Of a DNA stretch of 10,873 nucleotides, positions 5,850-10,873 are shown piece after piece. The first letter of the stretch is position 1, and every line of letters begins with the position of its first letter. The stretch comes from Bog-473 sp035483935 (GTDB lineage Bacteria; Actinomycetota; Acidimicrobiia; Acidimicrobiales; RAAP-2). The DNA is taken from NCBI GenBank assembly GCA_035483935.1, contig DATHPK010000166.1:1-10873 (forward strand), read 5' to 3'. The notes under the pieces are model-generated. The model saw nothing but the letters and a program-made list of their open reading frames with translations. It searched no databases and was not told where the DNA came from. A program made the position numbers and the translations under genes.

Positions 5850-8800
5850 ATGACCTCCGCATTCACCATCACCGCCTCCCGGGGCTCCCGGGGGCGGCAC
5901 GCCGCCAAACGCGGCGCGAAGAAGGGGGACGGCGAGGCGAACGGCGAGGCGAGCGCCGGGAACGGAGGGAACGGCAGCGGCGGGAACGAGGCCGGCGCCC
6001 CGGTCGCTTCGGCCGCACTGAGCGGAGCCGTCGTCAAGCGCGGCCGGTGGTGGTGGATCGGCGGGCTGGCTGCGGTGGCGGGCCTCGCCTATGTCCCGTT
6101 GCTGGCGGTGCGGCCCGGGGTGGTCACGCCCGACACCAAGACGTTCCTCTATCTGGATCCGACCAAATTCCTGAGCCAGGTCGCATTCATGTGGAACCCG
6201 ACCGTCGCGCTCGGGACGGTCAACCACCAGTACATCGGGTACCTGTTCCCGATGGGGCCGTTCTATACGGTCTTCCATCTGCTCGGGGTGCCGGTGTGGG
6301 TGGCCCAGCGCCTCTGGCTCGGCACGATCCTGTTCGGCGCCGGCCTCGGTGTCCTCTATCTCTCGCGCATCCTCGGCCAAAGGGGACCCGGGCCCGTGGC
6401 GGCCGCACTCGCCTACATGCTGTCGCCCTACTTCCTGCAGTACTCCGGGCGGATCTCGGTGATCCTGCTGCCGTGGGCGGGCCTGCCGTTCATGTTGGGC
6501 CTGACCATCGTGGCGCTGCGCCGGGGCGGCTGGCGCGAGCCGGCGCTGTTCGCGTTCGTCGTGGCGCTGGTGAGCGGCATCAACGCGAGCTCGGTCATCT
6601 ATGTCGGCGTCGCGCCGATTCTGTGGCTCTTCTACGCCGTGGTCGTGCTGCGCGAGTCGACCTGGCGCCACGCGCTGGCCACCGGGCTGCGCATCTCGGT
6701 CCTGACCCTCGGCGCGAGCCTGTGGTGGATCGCAGGGTTGGAGGTCGAAGCCGCCTACGGCGTCAACGTCCTGAAGTTCACCGAGACGGTCCCTTCGACG
6801 TCGGCCACCTCCAACCCCGCGGACATCCTCCGCGGCCTCGGCTACTGGTACTTCTACGGCACCGACCACCTCGGGCCATGGACGAACGCGGCGGTCCGCT
6901 ACACCCAGAACATCTGGCTGATCGGCACCTCGCTCGCCCTCCCGGTCGTGTCGCTGGTGGCGGCTGCGTTCGTCCGTTGGAAGGAACGGGCCTATTTCCT
7001 GGTGCTGCTCTTCGTCGGCCTGGTCCTGTCGGTGGGCCCGTTCCCCTACGCCGACCCGACCCGAATCGGCGGCTGGCTCAAGTCCTTCATGACCGACACG
7101 ACGGCCGGCCTGGCGCTGCGCTCGACCGACCGGGCCACGCCCCTGATCCTGCTGGCCCTGTTCATGCTCCTCGGGTCCGCGCTGACGGCGCTGTGGCTGC
7201 GGCTGTCGTTCGTGGGGATCGTCACCGCGGTGTGCGTGGCGGGCCTCGTCGTCGCCAACATCCCCTCCCTGTTCAACGGCGACACCATCGCCAACAACTT
7301 CACCCAACCGGCCTCCCTGCCCTCCTACGAGCTCGCGGCGATCAACCACCTCAACGCGACCCATCCCGGAACCCGCGTCTTCGCCATCCCGGGCAACGAC
7401 TTCGCCTCCTACGACTGGGGGGACACGGTCGACACGCCCCAGCCCGCGCTGCTGAACCGCAATTTCGTGACCCGCGAGCAACAGGTCATGGGGTCGATCG
7501 CGACGGCCGACACCTTGTACGCCATCGACGGTCCGATTCAGGACGGCATCGCCAATTGGAACGCGCTGGCACCGATGTCCCGCCTGATGGGCGCGGGCGA
7601 CGTCATGGTCGAATACGACCAGCGCTACGAGCACTACGGCATCCCCCAACCGCAGCTCCTCTCTCTCCAACTCCTGCAGACGCCGGCGGGGTTGTCAGAC
7701 CCGCAGTCGTTCGGGACGCCGCGGCCGAACGATTCGACGGTGTCGACGCTGAACGAGGAGGACCTCTCGGTCCCGGGCAACCTCGCCTGGCCGGCGCCGA
7801 TCGTCACCTACACCGTGCCCGATCCCCGGGCCCTTCTGCGCGGGGAGTCCGACAGCGGCGCTGTCGTCATGGAGGGAGACGCCACCGGTCTCAACAACCT
7901 GGCCGGCCTGGGGTTGCTCAACACAAGCAGCGCGATCTACTACGCCGGCACGCTCGGAGCGAAGCCCCAGTTGAAGCAGCTGGCGTCACAGGGCGCGCAG
8001 CTCGTGGTGACCGACACCAACCGCAAGCAGGCCTTCCGCTGGGACACGCTGACTGCGAACGCCGGGTACACGGAGACGCCGGACGAGAACCCGGCAAAGA
8101 CCGATCTGAGCGACAGCCCGATCGAGTTGTTCCCGGGGTCCGGAATCACGTCGAAGACCAACGCTACGTACGTCGGCGCGGTGAACGTCACCGCCAGCAG
8201 CTACGGCAACGGTGTCTCGTACACGCCCGAGGACCAGGCGTACAGCGCGATCGACAACAACCTCGACACGGCGTGGATCACGGGCACCTTCGTGCCGGAT
8301 CCCAAGGGCGAGTGGTGGCAGGCGCAGTTCACCAACGCGGTCACCACCGACCACATCACGGTCGTGCAGCCACAACGGGGCGACCGCTCGCGCTGGGTGT
8401 CCGGGGTGACCTTGACGTTCGACGGCAAAGATCCCATCCAGTACGGCCTCACGGCTGCTTCGCACCTGACGACCGGACAGACCTTGACCTTTCCGGCGCG
8501 GACGTTCCACACGTTGCGGGTGACGCTCGACGGGACCACGGACAACTCCGCGCCGCCCCTGACGGCTGCCGCCGTGGGCTTCTCCGAAATCGAGATCCCG
8601 GGCCAGTCGGTGCGCCAAGTGCTGCAGATGCCGACCCAGATGCTGTCCTCACTGGGGGCGGCGTCGGCGGCCGACCGCCTGAGTGTCGTGATGACGCGTG
8701 CGCGCACCTCGGGATACCCGCCGCGCAGCGACCCCGAGACGACGATCTCGCGGGCCTTCACGCTGCCCACGGCGCGCACGTTCACGCTGTCGGGGAGCGC

Positions 8801-10613
8801 GTCGCTGTCGTCGCTCATCCCGGACGACGAGATCGACCGGCTCGTCGGGCGGTCGGAGAGCGGCGCCAACGGCGTGCGCGACGCCTACTCCTCGGGCCGG
8901 TTGCCCGGCGACCTGAAGGCGACCGCATCCGCGACGGTCGACGGGAGCAGCGCGACGGCCTGGCAGCCCGGGCTCGGGACGAAGGCACAGATCGGCGCCT
9001 CGCTGACGTACGACCTCACCAAACCGCAGGCCCTGACCCGCCTCGACCTCCGAGTGATCGCGGACGGACGCCATTCCGTGCCGACGGCGCTGACGATCAC
9101 GTCCGGCCTCCAGGTGCGCCAGGTGACCCTCCCGGCGATCGCCGACAGCCCGGTGCCGGGAGCCGTGACGACCGTGCCGTTGACCTTCCCGGCGATCAAC
9201 GGATCGCACTTCACCGTGACGTTCACCGCCATCCGGCCGGAATATGCAGCGAACTACTACTCGGCCGGGCCATTGGCGCTGCCGATCGGCATCGCCGAGA
9301 TCGGCATCCCGGGCGTGACCTTCTCCCCCACGCCGCCTGCGCTGCCCGGCAACTGCGTGAGCAACCTGTTGACCATCGACGGACAGCCGATCTCCGTCGC
9401 GGTCACGGGGTCGACGACCACTGCGCTCAACGGCGGCGAGGTGCAGGTCACGCCGTGCGGGCCGGACGCCAAGGGGATCACACTGGCGGCCGGTACGCAC
9501 GTCGTGCAGTCGGCGCTCGGGCACAACCCGCCGTGCGCAAGTGCCCCGACGACGTGCACCGGGTGGAACCTCGACCAGCTCGGGCTCGACTCCGCCGCCG
9601 GAGGCGTCGCCGGTCCCGTCGCGTCGCCCACGGCGGAGGGCACGCCCTCGCTGCCCGCCACGCAACCGGGACCCGTCCCGACAGTGACACAGACCTCGTC
9701 GCACATCGACACCCTCGACGCCAAGGTCACGGGGGCGACGCAACCGTTCGAGTTCGTCCTCGGCGAGAGCGTGAACAAGGGCTGGCGGGCCGTGGCCACC
9801 CCCGGGCCCGGGGCGCCGCCGGGCTCACACCCGGTCGACCTGGGGCCGCCCCAGCTCGTCGACGGGTTCGCCAACGGGTGGCATGTCACCGCCGACGACC
9901 TCCACGCGCTCGGTGGCGCCAACTTCACGGTGACGCTGACGTGGACACCGCAGCAGTTGGTGTGGATCGCCTTGGCGATCTCCGGCGCAACATTGCTGCT
10001 GTGTCTCGTTCTCGGCTTCCTGCCGGTGCGGTCGCGGCGCTGGTTGCGGGCGCGCGTGCTCCCGCGGCGGTTGCGCGGCCCCGCCGGACCCGACGCGCCG
10101 GAGCGGCCGTCCGACCCCTTCGACGCCCCGTCGTTGACCCTGCCCTATTCCGTGCCCACCCTGGGCGAGCCGCGGCACGGCTGGGTGCGTTTCCCGCGGG
10201 CGCTGGTGCTCGGCGCGGCCACGGGAGGCGTGACCCTCCTCGTGGCGCCGCCGAAGGTCGCCCTCGCCGTCGGGGTGCTGGTGGCACTCGGGCTGGTGCT
10301 GCGATGGGCGCGGGCGGTGGCCGTGATCGGCGGCATCGCGTTCGTGGTGGCGGGCTGCCTGAACGTGGTGGAGGGCCAGCGCGTCCATCACTACCTGCCC
10401 GGCTCGAACTGGGCGGGCTCCTTCGTCCACGCAGGCAACCTCATCTGGATCGGCGTCGTGCTGTTGGTGGCGGACGCGGTGATCTCGAGCTTCGGGCTGC
10501 GCGTGCGCAAACCCTTGCGTCGAAGCAAGTTGCGGGCGGTGCCCGTGCCGGCAACGTCCGGCGCCGCCGCCCCTACGGGCGAAACGGTCACCCCCGTCGG
10601 CGGGGACTCGTAA
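5850..10613 (+). CDS. AftD-like arabinofuranosyltransferase (GT-C fold, DUF3367 family)
   Basis: This very large envelope protein (1587 aa from ATG 5850) resembles mycobacterial AftD, which adds alpha-(1->3)-arabinofuranose to cell-wall arabinan using decaprenyl-phospho-arabinose. A cytoplasmic Gly/Asn/Lys-rich tail (14-52) precedes TM1 at 67-87. The first outer loop carries 'VTPDTKTFLYLDP' (D95, candidate catalytic acid) and 'NHQYIGYLFPMGPF' at 125-138, hallmark AftD motifs. About ten TM segments run to about 475. A long outer region follows, with two discoidin (F5/8C)-like carbohydrate-binding modules at about 778-915 and 1022-1155, a four-Cys segment, and 'ESVNKGWRAV' with 'LVDGFANGWHV' (about 1306-1346) as in AftD. 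About four TM helices occupy 1368-1550. GTG at 5802 is an upstream alternative, but its 16 codons are poor in G/C third bases, it lies within the palindrome and it precedes the candidate -10, so ATG 5850 is preferred. The exact sugar and acceptor here are not known. Confidence 0.88.
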   Translation: MTSAFTITASRGSRGRHAAKRGAKKGDGEANGEASAGNGGNGSGGNEAGAPVASAALSGAVVKRGRWWWIGGLAAVAGLAYVPLLAVRPGVVTPDTKTFLYLDPTKFLSQVAFMWNPTVALGTVNHQYIGYLFPMGPFYTVFHLLGVPVWVAQRLWLGTILFGAGLGVLYLSRILGQRGPGPVAAALAYMLSPYFLQYSGRISVILLPWAGLPFMLGLTIVALRRGGWREPALFAFVVALVSGINASSVIYVGVAPILWLFYAVVVLRESTWRHALATGLRISVLTLGASLWWIAGLEVEAAYGVNVLKFTETVPSTSATSNPADILRGLGYWYFYGTDHLGPWTNAAVRYTQNIWLIGTSLALPVVSLVAAAFVRWKERAYFLVLLFVGLVLSVGPFPYADPTRIGGWLKSFMTDTTAGLALRSTDRATPLILLALFMLLGSALTALWLRLSFVGIVTAVCVAGLVVANIPSLFNGDTIANNFTQPASLPSYELAAINHLNATHPGTRVFAIPGNDFASYDWGDTVDTPQPALLNRNFVTREQQVMGSIATADTLYAIDGPIQDGIANWNALAPMSRLMGAGDVMVEYDQRYEHYGIPQPQLLSLQLLQTPAGLSDPQSFGTPRPNDSTVSTLNEEDLSVPGNLAWPAPIVTYTVPDPRALLRGESDSGAVVMEGDATGLNNLAGLGLLNTSSAIYYAGTLGAKPQLKQLASQGAQLVVTDTNRKQAFRWDTLTANAGYTETPDENPAKTDLSDSPIELFPGSGITSKTNATYVGAVNVTASSYGNGVSYTPEDQAYSAIDNNLDTAWITGTFVPDPKGEWWQAQFTNAVTTDHITVVQPQRGDRSRWVSGVTLTFDGKDPIQYGLTAASHLTTGQTLTFPARTFHTLRVTLDGTTDNSAPPLTAAAVGFSEIEIPGQSVRQVLQMPTQMLSSLGAASAADRLSVVMTRARTSGYPPRSDPETTISRAFTLPTARTFTLSGSASLSSLIPDDEIDRLVGRSESGANGVRDAYSSGRLPGDLKATASATVDGSSATAWQPGLGTKAQIGASLTYDLTKPQALTRLDLRVIADGRHSVPTALTITSGLQVRQVTLPAIADSPVPGAVTTVPLTFPAINGSHFTVTFTAIRPEYAANYYSAGPLALPIGIAEIGIPGVTFSPTPPALPGNCVSNLLTIDGQPISVAVTGSTTTALNGGEVQVTPCGPDAKGITLAAGTHVVQSALGHNPPCASAPTTCTGWNLDQLGLDSAAGGVAGPVASPTAEGTPSLPATQPGPVPTVTQTSSHIDTLDAKVTGATQPFEFVLGESVNKGWRAVATPGPGAPPGSHPVDLGPPQLVDGFANGWHVTADDLHALGGANFTVTLTWTPQQLVWIALAISGATLLLCLVLGFLPVRSRRWLRARVLPRRLRGPAGPDAPERPSDPFDAPSLTLPYSVPTLGEPRHGWVRFPRALVLGAATGGVTLLVAPPKVALAVGVLVALGLVLRWARAVAVIGGIAFVVAGCLNVVEGQRVHHYLPGSNWAGSFVHAGNLIWIGVVLLVADAVISSFGLRVRKPLRRSKLRAVPVPATSGAAAPTGETVTPVGGDS
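5931..5975 (+). repeat. In-frame short tandem repeats in the AftD-like N-terminal tail
   Basis: Two 12-bp units, GGCGAGGCGAAC and GGCGAGGCGAGC (5931-5954), are followed by two 9-bp units, GGGAACGGA and GGGAACGGC (5958-5975). Unit lengths are multiples of three, so slippage would change the length of the cytoplasmic Gly/Glu/Asn tail without breaking the frame. Confidence 0.6.
10592..10605. terminator. Small GC hairpin before the convergent gene ends
   Basis: CCCCG, a TCGG loop, then CGGGG, within the last codons of the AftD-like gene. The next gene on the other strand ends 3 bp beyond the TAA. There is no T-tract, so a terminator role is doubtful. Confidence 0.2.
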
Positions 10614-10616
10614 TCC

Positions 10617-10873
10617 TCAGCTCCGGGACTTCGCCTCACCCGCCAGCGCCTCGAGGGCCCGGCGCGCGGTGGCGTCCCACGTGAACCAACGGGCGCGCTC
10701 CAGCGCGCCCTTCGACAGGCGGCTCCGCAGGACCTCGTCGCCCAACACCCGTCCGAGCGCACCGGACAGCTCGCGTTCGCCGTCGACCAACAGGCCCGAC
10801 TCTCCGTCCATCACGGCGTCGGCGTGGCCGGCGATGTTCGTCGCCACCGCGGGCGTCCCGCAGGCCGCGGCCT
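10617..10873 (-). CDS. GT4-type glycosyltransferase, C-terminal fragment
   Basis: The frame ends at TGA (10617-10619) and stays open to the right edge, giving 84 complete codons; the start lies outside the window. The visible part is the end of the C-terminal Rossmann domain of a GT-B enzyme. 'AAACGTPAVAT' then 'AGHADAVMDGESGLLVDG' is the donor-nucleotide-binding region of family 4 glycosyltransferases, followed by 'LSGALGRVLGDEVLRSRLSKGALERARWFTWDATARRALEAL'-type closing helices (last 60 residues or so). The cut codon at the edge reads NAG, compatible with the Glu expected before 'AAACGTP' (second Glu of the EX7E motif). It likely transfers a sugar from a nucleotide donor to a lipid-linked or surface glycan on the cytoplasmic face. 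The donor and acceptor cannot be told. It converges on the AftD-like gene with 3 bp between stop codons. Confidence 0.88.
   Translation of the reverse strand, partial: AAACGTPAVATNIAGHADAVMDGESGLLVDGERELSGALGRVLGDEVLRSRLSKGALERARWFTWDATARRALEALAGEAKSRS

Noticed and set aside
5037..7670. Long open minus-strand frame (877 codons) across the start of the AftD-like gene and part of the methyltransferase gene
   Set aside because: The product is Arg/Gln/Gly/Asp-rich and lacks domains. It crosses the divergent promoter gap and is out of frame with the clear methyltransferase.
5306..10684. A very long open frame (about 1790 codons) on the plus strand, in another frame than the AftD-like gene
   Set aside because: The product is Arg/Pro/Gly-rich without domains, as expected when G/C-ending codons of a real gene are read out of phase. 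It also spans the gap and parts of neighbouring genes on the other strand.
1..10873. Search for tRNA, rRNA, CRISPR repeats, insertion-sequence ends or integrase/transposase motifs
   Set aside because: Nothing convincing by eye. Gaps are too short (146 bp at most) and no regularly spaced repeats or recombinase motifs are present.

Overview
The window is GC-rich bacterial DNA with tightly packed genes and strongly G/C-ending codons. It most resembles a high-GC actinobacterium. Three things support this: an AftD-like GT-C arabinosyltransferase homologue, coaE lying just upstream of uvrB (as in Mycobacterium, where coaE and uvrB are also near neighbours), and secreted Cys-paired repeat proteins of a kind common in that phylum. 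Placement in Acidimicrobiia or a relative is a guess; no rRNA or tRNA is present to settle it.

Layout. (1) 1-828, minus: the N-terminal 276 residues of a secreted, propeller-like repeat protein, cut by the left edge. (2) 975-1355, minus: a 126-aa ketosteroid-isomerase-like protein of the NTF2/SnoaL fold. (3) 1488-2096, plus: a 202-aa exported protein with four cysteines and unknown role. (4) 5764 down to 2115, minus: a three-gene run of SAM methyltransferase, coaE and uvrB. The first two abut with no spacer (TAG ATG ATG), and 86 bp separate coaE from uvrB. (5) 5850-10613, plus: a 1587-aa AftD-like multi-pass membrane glycosyltransferase. (6) 10617-10873, minus: the C-terminal end of a GT4-type glycosyltransferase, cut by the right edge.

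How the genes relate. The methyltransferase run and the AftD-like gene diverge from one 85-bp gap. That gap holds a perfect 13-bp palindrome and a self-complementary 7-mer, TACACTA, that reads as a TANNNT -10 element on both strands. The AftD-like enzyme, the GT4 enzyme and possibly the methyltransferase suggest a cell-envelope glycan locus beside housekeeping genes for CoA synthesis (coaE) and nucleotide excision repair (uvrB). The left third is unrelated envelope or accessory content. Both convergent junctions are very short (18 bp and 3 bp).

I found no mobile element, CRISPR array, tRNA or rRNA, and no gene-free stretch over 300 bp. The longest gaps are 146 bp (829-974) and 132 bp (1356-1487). 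I see no clear new defence or mobile system. The most notable points are the divergent control region, the catalytic residues of the KSI-like protein, the extra Cys pair in the repeat protein, and the AftD-like enzyme.
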